This document shows, piece by piece, positions 32,333-42,798 of a stretch of 64,000 bases of DNA. The first letter of the stretch is position 1. The number at the start of each line of letters is the position of its first letter. Below the pieces are notes generated by a model, which was not told the origin of the DNA, did not search any database, and saw nothing but the letters and a program-made list of their open reading frames with translations. The position numbers were made by a program, and so were the translations under genes. The DNA comes from Sphingobium nicotianae (GTDB lineage: Bacteria; Pseudomonadota; Alphaproteobacteria; Sphingomonadales; Sphingomonadaceae): the NCBI RefSeq assembly GCF_018603885.1, contig NZ_JAHGAW010000006.1, positions 237,378 to 301,377 on the forward strand, written 5' to 3'.

Positions 32333-33721
32333 TCAGGCAACCTGTGCGAGCGCAGCGCTGGAGGCGATCTCCAGCGGCTGCAGGATCAGGGTGATGCGGT
32401 CATGCCCCACGGCGAGATCAAGCGTCTGCCCCGCGCGGACCTGGATCGGCTTTGGGAAGTTATGCAGGATCTGCAGCCAGCCGCCGTCGGTATAGCCATC
32501 CGGATGATTGTCGAACGTGACGCCATCGGCGAGGTCGACATGCATCCACTGGACCACACCGGTCGCGACGCCATCTGCCAGCACCGGGACGCTGACGACC
32601 GACAGGCCGCTCGGATGCTCTCTGGCGGTGAGGTCGATGCGCAGCAGCTCGACGTCGCTCGACAGGCGGCGCCAGTCGGTCATCGTGCCGTGGATCGGCA
32701 GCTTCTGCGCGGCGAAGGCGCCGAAGCGCGATAGGTCGAAGCCCGAGACCTGATCGACATAGACATAGTCGTTGAGCACATTGCTTTCGACCAGACAGCC
32801 GACCGCGCTCGCGGCGCGCGGGATGACGATCGCGTCCGGCTTGAGCAGGCGGGCGTGCGCGTCCTCGAAGGTTTCGAGCACGTTCTCGGTGAGGAGATCG
32901 CTCGACAGGATCTCGGAGACGAGGATATCGGCCGGCTCTTCGAGCTCGGCGCCGACCGAGAGCTGCGTCGAGAGCTTGTCATGGATCGTGACGCGGTCGG
33001 CATAGCCATTCTCGGCGACGATCTGCTGCGCCATGTCGGCGATGATCGGCACCGCCTCGCACGCGACGACGGACTGTGCGCCGGCGCGCGCGGCCATCAT
33101 CGAGAGCAGGCCGCTGCCGGCGCCGATGTCGAGCACGCGGGCATGGGGGCCAACCTTGTCCAGGGCCGCGATGATCGCCGCCTCGAAGGCACGGTTGCGC
33201 CGCACGTCGTTGAGCATCGGGATGTGCCAGAAGGGCACCTGATCGGCGCTGAGGCGGCGGATCTGGTGCTGCACGTGGACATTGCCGGGCTGCAGGGCGA
33301 GCGCGCGCTGGAAATAGGCCAACGCCTCGCGCTTGCGGCCGGCATTGGAGAGCATGACCGCCAGATTGTTGGCGGCGACCGCATCGGCGGCATTGAGCCG
33401 GCAGGAGATTTCGAGGCAGGCAATGGCCTCGTCACGCCGGCCGAGCCGGTCGAGGATCAGGGCCTTTTCGTGGAAGGCGACCGGCCGATTGGGCTCGAGC
33501 GCGAGCAAGGCGTCCCACTGCTCGATCGCCTCGTCGAGCGCGCCGCGCTGGGCGAGCATGCCGGCAAGAATGGGAAGGACGTCAGCGACTCGATAACCAT
33601 GTTCGATCACCATCCGGAAGCGCTGTTCGGCGGCGAGCAAGTTTCCCGCAATCTGGAGTTCCAAGGCTTCATGCAACAGCGTTCTGGCGACGGCGATCTG
33701 CTTATCAATGCTCATGGTCAT
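32333..33721 (-). CDS. TPR protein fused to a PRMT-like methyltransferase
   Basis: The 462-aa protein has TPR-like helices at residues about 10-150 (GALDEAIEQWDALLALEPNR; GRKREALAYFQRALALQPGN). A Class I methyltransferase domain of protein-arginine-methyltransferase type follows: FWHIPMLNDVRRNRAFEAAI, motif I VLDIGAGSGLLS (196-207), CEAVP and the double-E loop SEILSSDLLTE, whose two Glu (270, 279) have the 9-residue spacing of PRMTs. The beta-barrel-like C-terminal half ends in GGWLQILHNFPKP. This order, TPR then PRMT, is like eukaryotic PRMT9. Bacterial PRMT-like proteins are rarely studied; the substrate is unknown. Confidence 0.85.
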   Translation of the reverse strand: MTMSIDKQIAVARTLLHEALELQIAGNLLAAEQRFRMVIEHGYRVADVLPILAGMLAQRGALDEAIEQWDALLALEPNRPVAFHEKALILDRLGRRDEAIACLEISCRLNAADAVAANNLAVMLSNAGRKREALAYFQRALALQPGNVHVQHQIRRLSADQVPFWHIPMLNDVRRNRAFEAAIIAALDKVGPHARVLDIGAGSGLLSMMAARAGAQSVVACEAVPIIADMAQQIVAENGYADRVTIHDKLSTQLSVGAELEEPADILVSEILSSDLLTENVLETFEDAHARLLKPDAIVIPRAASAVGCLVESNVLNDYVYVDQVSGFDLSRFGAFAAQKLPIHGTMTDWRRLSSDVELLRIDLTAREHPSGLSVVSVPVLADGVATGVVQWMHVDLADGVTFDNHPDGYTDGGWLQILHNFPKPIQVRAGQTLDLAVGHDRITLILQPLEIASSAALAQVA

Positions 33722-33910
33722 CCTTGCGACACATAGGGTGTGCGGCGAGTTTATTGACGGAGATGGTTAAGGATCTGTCATCGCTGCCGTTATTATTCCC
33801 CTTCACGGATGCGCAGCCGTCGGTGCCGCAACGATCGGTGCCATCTCGATCAAGTCGCTCCGGCGGCCTAGGCTAGGGAGACGCGAGGTCTGAAGAGCGA
33901 GGGCAGGGAT

Positions 33911-34645
33911 ATGAGCGCACCGGTGTTTCTGGTCACGGGCGGCAGCCGCGGAATCGGTGCGGCGATCGGCAAAGCCGCGGGCGAGGCGGGATATACCGTG
34001 GTGCTGACCTATGTGAGCAACCCCGACGAAGCGGAGCAGGTCGCGGCGCGGATCAGGGCCGAGGGTGGGCAGGCGCAGGCAATCCGCGCCGACACCGGCG
34101 AGCCGGCCGACGTCGAGACGCTGTTCGCTGCGGTGGATGCGGCCGGCACGCTCGCGGTCATGGTCTATAATGGCGGCATCACCGGCCCGGCCTCCCGACT
34201 CGAGGCTGCGGATCCGGCGACCTTGAGCAAGGTGGTCGGCGTCAATCTCGTCGGTGCGATGCTCTGTGCGCGCGCCGCCATCCCGCGCATGTCGACGCGG
34301 CAGGGCGGGGCGGGTGGCGCGATCATCTTCATGTCCTCGCGCGCCAGCGTCTATGGCTCGCCTGATGAATGCGTCTGGTATGCCGCCTCCAAGGGCGGGA
34401 TCGACAGCCTGACGCTGGGCTTGTCGCGCGAACTGGGGCTGGACGGCATCCGCGTCAACGCCGTCTCGCCCGGACCGATCGACACCGGCATGCTGGGCGA
34501 GGAGAAGAAGAGAATGGCACTGGCGCTCTCGCCGGTCGGTCGCATCGGCACGCCGGAAGAAGCTGCGGCGGCGGTCATGTTCCTGGCCTCGGCGGAGGCG
34601 AGCTTCGTCACCGGGGCCAATCTGGCGGTCTCCGGCGGGCGCTGA
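33911..34645 (+). CDS. Short-chain dehydrogenase/reductase
   Basis: The 244-aa protein has the classical SDR Rossmann motif TGGSRGIG at residues 9-16, NGG in VYNGGITGP in place of NNAG, the catalytic Ser in FMSSRAS, and YAASK (Tyr and Lys). The C-terminal SPGPIDTGM and LASAEASFVTGANLAVSGGR are typical of glucose-1-dehydrogenase-like SDRs. It is NAD(P)-dependent; the substrate is unknown. It is followed after 120 bases by the cupin gene on the same strand. Confidence 0.92.
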   Translation: MSAPVFLVTGGSRGIGAAIGKAAGEAGYTVVLTYVSNPDEAEQVAARIRAEGGQAQAIRADTGEPADVETLFAAVDAAGTLAVMVYNGGITGPASRLEAADPATLSKVVGVNLVGAMLCARAAIPRMSTRQGGAGGAIIFMSSRASVYGSPDECVWYAASKGGIDSLTLGLSRELGLDGIRVNAVSPGPIDTGMLGEEKKRMALALSPVGRIGTPEEAAAAVMFLASAEASFVTGANLAVSGGR

Positions 34646-34765
34646 GAGCGGTTTCAGTATGGCCGGCGGTCAAACCGGTATGCCGACTCGATCAAGCGAC
34701 GCTCTGGCCTGCCGGTAGATCAATCGCCATAATCACCGCATCCGACCCAGACAGGAGTCTGCCCG

Positions 34766-35698
34766 ATGGCCACCGCGAACACGATGTACACCTCCGACGA
34801 TCCGCGCTCCAAGCTTGCGAGCGGCAGCGCTGTCTCGGGCGGTACCGCCGCGCTCAAGGGCTTCGGCGCATCGAGCTATGCGCTGTTCGGCGAGACCGCG
34901 CCGCAGATCGACGACGAGACCGGCAAGACCTGGCTCGCGCGCGGGCAGAACTTCATCATCGCCTATACGCTGGCCAAGCCGGGCGCGACCTTCGAGCGCA
35001 GGGGCCAGGTCGACGAATATGTGCTGCTGATCGAGGAGCAGGACGTGCCCGCGACGCTCTCGGCCAATGGCCAGAACGAGAGCATTCCCGGCTTCTCCTT
35101 CGTCATCATGCCGCCGGGCGACAGCAGCATCACGCTGCCCAAGGGCGGCGAGATCGTGCGCATGTTCTCGCGCGACAATGAGGATCTGGCGGCGCTCTGC
35201 TCGAACGCGGCAGTCTATGCGCAGCAGCACCCCAACATCCCGCCGTTCGTGAAGTGGCCGGAGCCGCCGGCCGGCTACAAGATCCGCGTCTACAGCCTCG
35301 ACGTGCCGGAAGTGCAGGGGCGCTTCGGGCGGATGTGGCGGTGCACGACCTTCATGGTCAATGTCTTCTATCCGGTCGGCCCGCGCGATCCCGAGGCACT
35401 CTCGCCGCATCATCATGACGATTTCGAGCAATGCTCGCTGGCGCTCGGCGGCTCCTATACGCATCATCTGCGCTGGCCGTGGACCGCCAAGCAGTCGGAA
35501 TGGCGCGAGGACGAGCATGTCGTCTGCCCGGCGCCGTCGATCGGCGTGATCCCGGCCAAATCGATCCACACCTCGGCCTGCACGGCGCCGGAGGACAACC
35601 GCCTCGTCGATATCTTCGCGCCGCCGCGCCACGACTTCTCCAAGATGGAGGGCTGGGTGCTGAACGCGGACGAATATCCGGTGCCGCCGGAGGGGTGA
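34766..35698 (+). CDS. Cupin-like protein, two-domain
   Basis: The 310-aa protein without signal peptide shows cupin-type strands in two halves. The C-terminal half has the metal-site-like SPHHHDDFEQCSLALGG and later IPAKSIHTSACTA. The N-terminal half has TFERRGQVDEYVLLIEEQD and MPPGDSSITLPKGGEIVRMF. This suggests a bicupin, perhaps an isomerase or dioxygenase, but I recognise no named family. It is near the SDR and may be in one pathway with it. Confidence 0.7.
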   Translation: MATANTMYTSDDPRSKLASGSAVSGGTAALKGFGASSYALFGETAPQIDDETGKTWLARGQNFIIAYTLAKPGATFERRGQVDEYVLLIEEQDVPATLSANGQNESIPGFSFVIMPPGDSSITLPKGGEIVRMFSRDNEDLAALCSNAAVYAQQHPNIPPFVKWPEPPAGYKIRVYSLDVPEVQGRFGRMWRCTTFMVNVFYPVGPRDPEALSPHHHDDFEQCSLALGGSYTHHLRWPWTAKQSEWREDEHVVCPAPSIGVIPAKSIHTSACTAPEDNRLVDIFAPPRHDFSKMEGWVLNADEYPVPPEG

Positions 35699-35731
35699 GC
35701 GTCGCTTAGCTTCTGACGAGGCGGCGGATGG

Positions 35732-36418
35732 TCAGTCGCAAGCTTTCAGCGTCTTGAGATATTGCGCGCGCAATAAGGCCGGGCGTTTCGGGATGGCCTC
35801 GTCCATGAACTCGGCATGGCGGATGCGATCGAGGCGGAAGGTGCGGAAGTCCGTGCGCAGCTCGCACCAGGCCACCAGCAGCCGCGTCGCATCCCGATAG
35901 CCGACCAGCAGCGGCCAGATCGTCCGCTCGCTCGGGCGATCCGCCTCGTCGCTATAGGCGATGGCGATCTTGCGACCCTTGCGGATCCATGAACGCAGCT
36001 GGACCACATCGAGCCCGTCCGGCGCCATGTTCCAGCTGCGGACGGCGCGCGTGGGACTGTCCATCAGGAACGGCCGCAAATCCTCCGGCAACACCGCCGC
36101 GACCTTGGCGAGCACGTCCAGCGCGGCGCGCGCGAGGCCGGGGTCGCCATGCTCCGCCACCCAATGCGCGCCGAGCGCGACGGCATCGATCTCGTCGGCC
36201 GTCAGCATGAGCGGCGGCAGATCGAAGCCACCCTCCAGCACATAGCCGACGCCGGCCTCGCCGCGGATCGGCACGCGCTGGCCCATGAGGGCGGCAATGT
36301 CGCGATAGATGGAGCGTTTGGACGTTTCCAGCTCCTCGGCGATCGCGTCGGCAGTGACGGGGCGGCCATTGCGGCGGAGGATCTGGACGATCTGGAAGAG
36401 GCGGTCGGCTTTGCGCAT
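35732..36418 (-). CDS. YafY-type transcriptional regulator with HTH and WYL domains
   Basis: The 228-aa protein has an N-terminal winged helix (ADRLFQIVQILRRNGRPVTA, then ETSKRSIYRDIAALM) and a C-terminal WYL domain (KIAIAYSDEADRPSERTIWP, then VAWCELRTDFRTFRLDRI). WYL regulators bind effector ligands or nucleic acid. It is divergent from the GFA gene at 36506, with a perfect 19-bp palindrome between them, which it probably binds to control both genes. Confidence 0.92.
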   Translation of the reverse strand: MRKADRLFQIVQILRRNGRPVTADAIAEELETSKRSIYRDIAALMGQRVPIRGEAGVGYVLEGGFDLPPLMLTADEIDAVALGAHWVAEHGDPGLARAALDVLAKVAAVLPEDLRPFLMDSPTRAVRSWNMAPDGLDVVQLRSWIRKGRKIAIAYSDEADRPSERTIWPLLVGYRDATRLLVAWCELRTDFRTFRLDRIRHAEFMDEAIPKRPALLRAQYLKTLKACD

Positions 36419-36428
36419 TACAGATCCT

Positions 36429-36472
36429 TACTGCCATGCTGCTGACATCATGCTGTCAGCAGCATGGCAGTA
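36429..36472. promoter_or_regulatory. Operator-like perfect palindrome
   Basis: Arms 36429-36447 (TACTGCCATGCTGCTGACA) and 36454-36472 are exact complements around a 6-base spacer. The element lies between the start codons of the divergent YafY and GFA genes, 11 and 34 bases from them, so it is probably the regulator's binding site. Confidence 0.75.
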
Positions 36473-36505
36473 GTCTCTTTCGCACACAAGACGGGAGATT
36501 CGACG

Positions 36506-36910
36506 ATGCTCAAGACCTATTTCGGCAGTTGCCATTGCGGCGACGTCACCTTCGCGGCCGAGATCGATCTGGCCGAAGGGTCGGGGCGGTGCAACTGCTC
36601 GATCTGCACCAAGCGGCGGGCGTGGAGCGTGATCGTGAAACCGGAGGACTTCCGCCTGCTGCGCGGCGCGGACAAGCTCAGCGATTATCAGTTCGGTACG
36701 CGGAGCGGCCACCACCGCTTCTGTTCGCGGTGCGGCTGCGCGCCGTTCGGCGACGGGCATATCGAGGAGATTGGCGGCGACTATGTGTCCATCGCCGTCG
36801 CCTGCCTGGACGAGGTGACGCCGGAGGAACTGGCGGCTGTCCCGGTGCGCTATTCGGACGGCCGCAACAATGCCTGGTGGGACGAGCCCCGGGAGATGGC
36901 CTATCTGTGA
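36506..36910 (+). CDS. GFA-family protein, third in the window
   Basis: The 134-aa protein starts at ATG 36506 after GGGAGA. The GFA zinc Cys are seen in GSCHCGDVTFAAEI, GRCNCSICTKRRAW and FCSRCGCAPFGDG. It is shorter than the pair at 3243/3820 and belongs to another subgroup. The WYL regulator beside it and the shared operator suggest induction by a small molecule. The activity is not known. Confidence 0.85.
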   Translation: MLKTYFGSCHCGDVTFAAEIDLAEGSGRCNCSICTKRRAWSVIVKPEDFRLLRGADKLSDYQFGTRSGHHRFCSRCGCAPFGDGHIEEIGGDYVSIAVACLDEVTPEELAAVPVRYSDGRNNAWWDEPREMAYL

Positions 36911-36924
36911 GCGGCCCCCTCTTT

Positions 36925-37007
36925 CGTCATTCCCGCGAACGCGGGAATCCAGGATGGCGAGGACTGCCCTGCCGCATCCCTGGATTCCCGCGTTCGCGGG
37001 AATGACG
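36925..37007. repeat. REP-like inverted repeat
   Basis: Arms 36925-36953 and 36979-37007 are complementary and each includes the smaller palindrome TTCCCGCGAACGCGGGAA type. It lies 14 bases after the GFA stop and may also act in termination. The rest of the gap to 37230 shows no gene. Confidence 0.8.
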
Positions 37008-37230
37008 GAAAGGGAGTATGATGGCGAGTAATGCCACCGATCGTTTCCTGCTGCTCGGCGCTCCGCATCGGCCCCTCAACAACTTGCCGCATGACGCAAC
37101 CTTGGCTACCGGACAGGACAAGTCGCTCGGTCGGACGAGCCGCTAGAACCGGCCGCATCCGGCCTTGTGGCCCGGTGCCCCGCTCCCCAGATGCGGGGCG
37201 CCTGTCCTGACGTCATCATCGGAGCCATTT

Positions 37231-38694
<1,464 letters not shown>

Positions 38695-38698
38695 CTGA

Positions 38699-38820
38699 TC
38701 CTCCCCATCGCAGATGGGGAGAGGGACCATCCGCAGGATGGTGGAGGGGAAACCCGGCGTTGCGCCATTTCCCCTCCACCGCCTTCGGCGGTCCCCTCTC
38801 CAGACAAGTCTGGGGAGGAA
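38699..38820. repeat. Intergenic palindrome cluster
   Basis: Several hairpins lie between the aldehyde dehydrogenase and BKACE genes, among them GGTGGAGGGGAAA at 38740-38752 with its exact complement at 38768-38780, and small hairpins around GATGGG and ACCATCC. The type (TCCCCTCCACC...) is common in intergenic DNA of Sphingomonadales. Confidence 0.75.
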
Positions 38821-38839
38821 TTTGGAAGAGAGGAACATT

Positions 38840-39775
38840 ATGCGCCGCGCCAAGAAAGTGATCCTGACCTGCGCGCCGACGGGGTCGATCCACACGCCGT
38901 CGATGTCGCCCTATCTGCCGATCACGGCGGCACAGATCGCGGAGTCCGCAATCGAGGCGGCGGAGGCGGGTGCGACCGTGCTCCACCTGCATGCCCGCAA
39001 CGACGCGGACGGTAGTCCGAGCCCCAAGGCGGCGGACTTCGAGCGCTTCCTGCCGCGCATCAAGCAGTCGACCGACGCAGTGATCAACATCTCGACCGGC
39101 GGCAGCGCGATGATGTCGCTCGACGACCGGCTGGAGGGCGCCAAGACCTTCAAGCCGGAGGTCTGCTCGCTCAACATGGGGCCGCTGATCTTCGACTTCA
39201 GCGCGGCGGGCAAGCGCGTGGAGACCTGGCAGCATCCCTGGGAAAAGGAGTATGTCGAGAGCTCGCGCGGCCGCATCATGTACAACGACAATGTCTATAT
39301 CGAGCGGATCATGACGGAGGTCGGCCAGGCCTTCGGCACCAAGTTTGAGTTCGAATGCTACGATATCGGCCATCTCTACAATCTCGCTCATTTCGTCGAC
39401 AAGGGCCTGGTGAAGGCGCCTTTCTTCATCCAGGGCGTGTTTGGCGTGCAGGGCGGCCTGGGCGCGGATCCCGGCAATCTGGCCTATATGGTCGCGACCG
39501 CGGACAAGCTGTTCGGCGAGGATTATATGTTCTCCGCCTTTGCCGCGGGGCGTATGCAGATGCCGTTCGGGACGCTCAGCGTCATCAATGGCGGCCATGC
39601 CCGTGTGGGCCTGGAGGACAGCCTGTTCATCGGCCGGGGCGAGCTGGCGACAAGCAATGCCGAGCAGGTGCGCAAGCTGCGGATCGTGATCGAGACTCTC
39701 GGCTATGAAGTCGCGACCCCCGCCGAGGCGCGCGAGATGCTGGGCCTGAAGGGCGGCGATCAGGTCGGTTTCTGA
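38840..39775 (+). CDS. BKACE (beta-keto acid cleavage enzyme, DUF849)
   Basis: The 311-aa protein starts at ATG 38840 after GGAAGAGAGGAA. It has the family marks KVILTCAPTGSIHTP, SAIEAAEAGATVLHLHARN (zinc His pair), STGGSAMM, CSLNMGP and MPFGTLSVINGGHARVGLED. BKACE enzymes split a beta-keto acid with acetyl-CoA to a CoA ester and acetoacetate, as in 3-keto-5-aminohexanoate cleavage. The exact substrate cannot be read from the sequence. It follows the semialdehyde dehydrogenase gene, separated by a palindrome cluster. Confidence 0.93.
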   Translation: MRRAKKVILTCAPTGSIHTPSMSPYLPITAAQIAESAIEAAEAGATVLHLHARNDADGSPSPKAADFERFLPRIKQSTDAVINISTGGSAMMSLDDRLEGAKTFKPEVCSLNMGPLIFDFSAAGKRVETWQHPWEKEYVESSRGRIMYNDNVYIERIMTEVGQAFGTKFEFECYDIGHLYNLAHFVDKGLVKAPFFIQGVFGVQGGLGADPGNLAYMVATADKLFGEDYMFSAFAAGRMQMPFGTLSVINGGHARVGLEDSLFIGRGELATSNAEQVRKLRIVIETLGYEVATPAEAREMLGLKGGDQVGF

Positions 39776-39997
39776 GGCAAGAGGCAAAGAGCTCAGGGCG
39801 AACGGTTTGTAGAGAGGCGAAGTGGCTCTCTTGATCCAGCCGGACTGGTGAGCCGACTGATCTGGAAATAGTGGCTGAAATCAACATGGGCGGCGTGACA
39901 AGGTCGCAGCGCCGGTCCTATGGTCATGCTCGACTCTGCTGCTTCTGCCCGGCGAAAGGGACCGGACGGGCGGCAGGGCGGTCACGGAGGGGACAAA

Positions 39998-41011
39998 GTG
40001 CGACACGAGCTTCATCGCTGGCGGGGGCGGCTGGCGGCCGCTCTGGGCGCCACGATCCTGGCGGGAGCCCCCGCCATGGCGCAGGCGCCCGGCGAGGCGA
40101 GCGCCGTCAATATCCCGACCTGCGACCGCGCCTGCCTTATCGATCATGCGCGCGACTATATGAAGGCGCTGGCGGCGCATGACGCGGGCAAGGCGAAATT
40201 CGCCGACGATGTGCAGTTCACCGAGAATAATGTCGTCATCCCCATCGGCAAGGGCCTGTGGAACTCGATCAGCAAGGTCGCGCCGACCGGGCTGGAGCTG
40301 GCCGACCCGCTGACCGGGCAGGCTGGCTGGTTCGGCGTGATCTGGGAGCATGACATCCCCGCCATTTATGCGATGCGCATCCATGTGACGGCCGGCAAGA
40401 TCGACGAGGTCGAGACCGTCGTTCACCGCAAGACAGGCCTGCCGGCGCCGTTCGGCGACCCGGACAAGGTCGAGCATGATCCCGAGTTCAACGCCGTGCT
40501 GCCGCCCGAGGAGCGCCGCTCGCGCGCACGGCTGGTCGCGGTGGCGCAGAGCTATTTCAACACGGTCGAGCGCAATGACGGCATGACCTTCGCCACCTTC
40601 TCGCAGGATTGCGGGCGGCTGGAGAACGGCATCAGCACGACCGCGCCGCGCTCCGGGCCGGGCGGCAACGCCTCCAATATCGCGGCTGGCTGCGAGGCGC
40701 AGTTCAAGCTCGGCATCTACCGGATCAACAAGCGCATCCGCGAACGGCGCTTCCCGCTGGTCGACGAGGAGCGCGGCGTGGTGATGGCTTCGGGCTTCTT
40801 CGATCATGACAATGAGGTCGACAATTACAAGCTCACCAACGGGCGCGAGATGAAGACGGCGCTCAAATGGCCCAACAGCATCTCGCTGCTGGAGGCGTTT
40901 CGCGTGAAAAATGGCGAGATCCAGCGGATCGAGGCGGTGTTCACCTACGTCCCCTATTTCATGCACAATCCCTGGGCGACGGGCCCCGGCCGCGAGGAGG
41001 CAAGCGAATGA
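39998..41011 (+). CDS. Exported protein with two SnoaL/NTF2-like halves
   Basis: The 337-aa protein starts at GTG 39998, with GGAGGGG five bases before it. The signal peptide is RWRGRLAAALGATILAGAPA, then MAQA. The first half contains CDRACLIDHARDYMKALAAH, and the second ARLVAVAQSYFNTVERNDG, then VNGEIQR-like KNGEIQRIEAVFTYVPYF. Both look like SnoaL-type folds. The same architecture recurs at the start of the next gene. It is the first of seven genes joined by 4-base overlaps. A substrate-binding or isomerase-like role is inferred from the fold only. Confidence 0.8.
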   Translation: MRHELHRWRGRLAAALGATILAGAPAMAQAPGEASAVNIPTCDRACLIDHARDYMKALAAHDAGKAKFADDVQFTENNVVIPIGKGLWNSISKVAPTGLELADPLTGQAGWFGVIWEHDIPAIYAMRIHVTAGKIDEVETVVHRKTGLPAPFGDPDKVEHDPEFNAVLPPEERRSRARLVAVAQSYFNTVERNDGMTFATFSQDCGRLENGISTTAPRSGPGGNASNIAAGCEAQFKLGIYRINKRIRERRFPLVDEERGVVMASGFFDHDNEVDNYKLTNGREMKTALKWPNSISLLEAFRVKNGEIQRIEAVFTYVPYFMHNPWATGPGREEASE

Positions 41012-42798
41012 GCCGGCAGATGATCCGCTTCGCGCTCGCCGCCACCAGCCTCGCGCTCGTCCCCGCCACCGCGCGGGCGCAAAGCTGCGACGCCGCCTGC
41101 ATGGCCGACCTCGCCAATCGCTTCATGGACGCAATGACCAAGGCCGATCCGCAGGGCCTGCCCTGGGCCGAGAAGGTCGGCTATGCCGAGAACAGCACCA
41201 AGGTGCGGATCGGCGAAAGCAGCTGGGTGACGATCAAGGGTCGCGCCAAGTCGCCGCTCGTCGTCGCGGATCCGCAGACGGGGCATGTGACCTGGATCGG
41301 CATGATCGACGATCATGGCCAGCCGGGCTTCTACGCGATGGATATGCGCGTGAAGGACGGCAAGATCGCCGCGGTCCAGTCCGTCATTCGCCGCAAGGAA
41401 GGGCGTCCGCCGTTCGGCGATCCGGCCACATATGCGCCGGACAAGAAATATGCGACGGTGGTGCCGGGCAAGGCGCGGCTGCCGCGCGGGCAGATGATCG
41501 GCCTGGTCGATGCTTATTATGCCGGGCTGGCGTCCAATGGCGCCAAGCTCTCGGTCGGCTTCGACAAGGGCTGTGCCGTCATCGAGAATGGCGTGCGCAT
41601 GACCGGCAACCTGCCCGCCGTCGCGGGCGGCGACGCGGGCTGCGAGAGCGCCTTTAAGCGCGGCCTTTATGGCGAGCTGGAAGCGGTGCGGCATCAGGTG
41701 CTGGCCGTTGACGAGGCGAGGGGATTGGTCGCGGCGATCGGCTATCGCGACATGCCCGGCGCCAAGACCAGCTTCACCGCGCAGGACGGCACGACCTATC
41801 CGGCCGAGGCGCTCTATCCGCGCACGGTGGGCTTCGTCAGCGTCTTCAAGATCGAGGGCGGCAAGATCGCGCGGCTGGAGACGATCGCCAACGAGGTGCC
41901 CTATCTGATGCCGGCGCCATTCAACGCGCCCAAGGCCAAGGATGTCGTGATCGACGACACCGCCGTCTTCATGGAGAGCGCGACGTCCGACAGTGCGGGC
42001 AATCTCTATTCGGGCAGCTTCAAGGGTAATATCTACCGCGCCGTCCCCGGCAGCGGGACGGCGATCGCGTGGATCCGGCCGGATGCAACCAACAAGCTGG
42101 CCTCGGTGCTCGGCGTGCTCGCGGATGAGAAATCCAACACGCTGTGGGCCTGCTCGATCCCGATGGGCAAGACCGGCGAGGTCTCCGCGCTGGCGGCGTT
42201 CGATCTGAAAAGCGGCGCCTTCAGGCAGCGCTACGAGATGCCGGCGCCGGCGAGCGCCTGCAACGACATCGCGATCGACAAGGACGGCACCGCCTTCGTC
42301 GCCGAGACGACCAACGGTCGCATCCTGACCCTGAAGCCGGGCGCCAGGGAGGTCTCGCTGCTCGTCGAAGACAAGGCGCTGCTGGTCGGCGTGGACGGCA
42401 TCGCCTTTGGCGGCGACGGCACGCTCTATGTCAACAATGTCCGGCAGAACAGCATGTTGCGGGTCAATCGCAAGGCGGACGGCAGCTTCGCCAGCCTGAC
42501 CCCGCTCAAGGTCTCGATGCCGCTCAACGGGCCGGATGGTCTGCGGCCAATCGGCGGCAACCGCTTCCTGCAGGCGGAAGGGCCGGCGGGGCGGATCAGC
42601 CTGCTCACCATCGAGGGCGATGTCGTCACGATGAAGGTGCTCAAGGACGGAATGGACGGGGTGCCGGGCGTCACGACGATCGGCCACACCGCCTATGCGG
42701 TCGAGAGCAAGGGGCGCTTTCTGTTCGATCCGGCGATGAAGGGCAAGGACCCGGGCGTGTTCGCGCTACGGGCCGTGCCATTGGGAGGGATACAATGA
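41008..42798 (+). CDS. Exported SnoaL-like protein fused to an SMP-30/gluconolactonase-like propeller
   Basis: The 596-aa protein starts in an ATGA overlap and has a signal peptide (FALAATSLALVPATARAQ). Residues about 25-310 repeat the layout of the gene before it (CDAACMADLANRFMDAMTKA; GQMIGLVDAYYAGLASNG). Residues about 320-596 are a beta-propeller of SMP-30 type: NDIAIDKDGTAFVAETTNGR, VGVDGIAFGGDGTLYVNNVR and GPDGLRPIGGNRFLQ. The fusion suggests that SnoaL-like and lactonase-like steps act on one substrate in the periplasm. No named family was recognised. Confidence 0.82.
   Translation: MSRQMIRFALAATSLALVPATARAQSCDAACMADLANRFMDAMTKADPQGLPWAEKVGYAENSTKVRIGESSWVTIKGRAKSPLVVADPQTGHVTWIGMIDDHGQPGFYAMDMRVKDGKIAAVQSVIRRKEGRPPFGDPATYAPDKKYATVVPGKARLPRGQMIGLVDAYYAGLASNGAKLSVGFDKGCAVIENGVRMTGNLPAVAGGDAGCESAFKRGLYGELEAVRHQVLAVDEARGLVAAIGYRDMPGAKTSFTAQDGTTYPAEALYPRTVGFVSVFKIEGGKIARLETIANEVPYLMPAPFNAPKAKDVVIDDTAVFMESATSDSAGNLYSGSFKGNIYRAVPGSGTAIAWIRPDATNKLASVLGVLADEKSNTLWACSIPMGKTGEVSALAAFDLKSGAFRQRYEMPAPASACNDIAIDKDGTAFVAETTNGRILTLKPGAREVSLLVEDKALLVGVDGIAFGGDGTLYVNNVRQNSMLRVNRKADGSFASLTPLKVSMPLNGPDGLRPIGGNRFLQAEGPAGRISLLTIEGDVVTMKVLKDGMDGVPGVTTIGHTAYAVESKGRFLFDPAMKGKDPGVFALRAVPLGGIQ

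Noticed and set aside
40954..42687. 577-codon minus-strand frame over the SnoaL/propeller gene
   Set aside because: Shadow frame; the plus-strand gene has signal peptide, domains and coupled starts.
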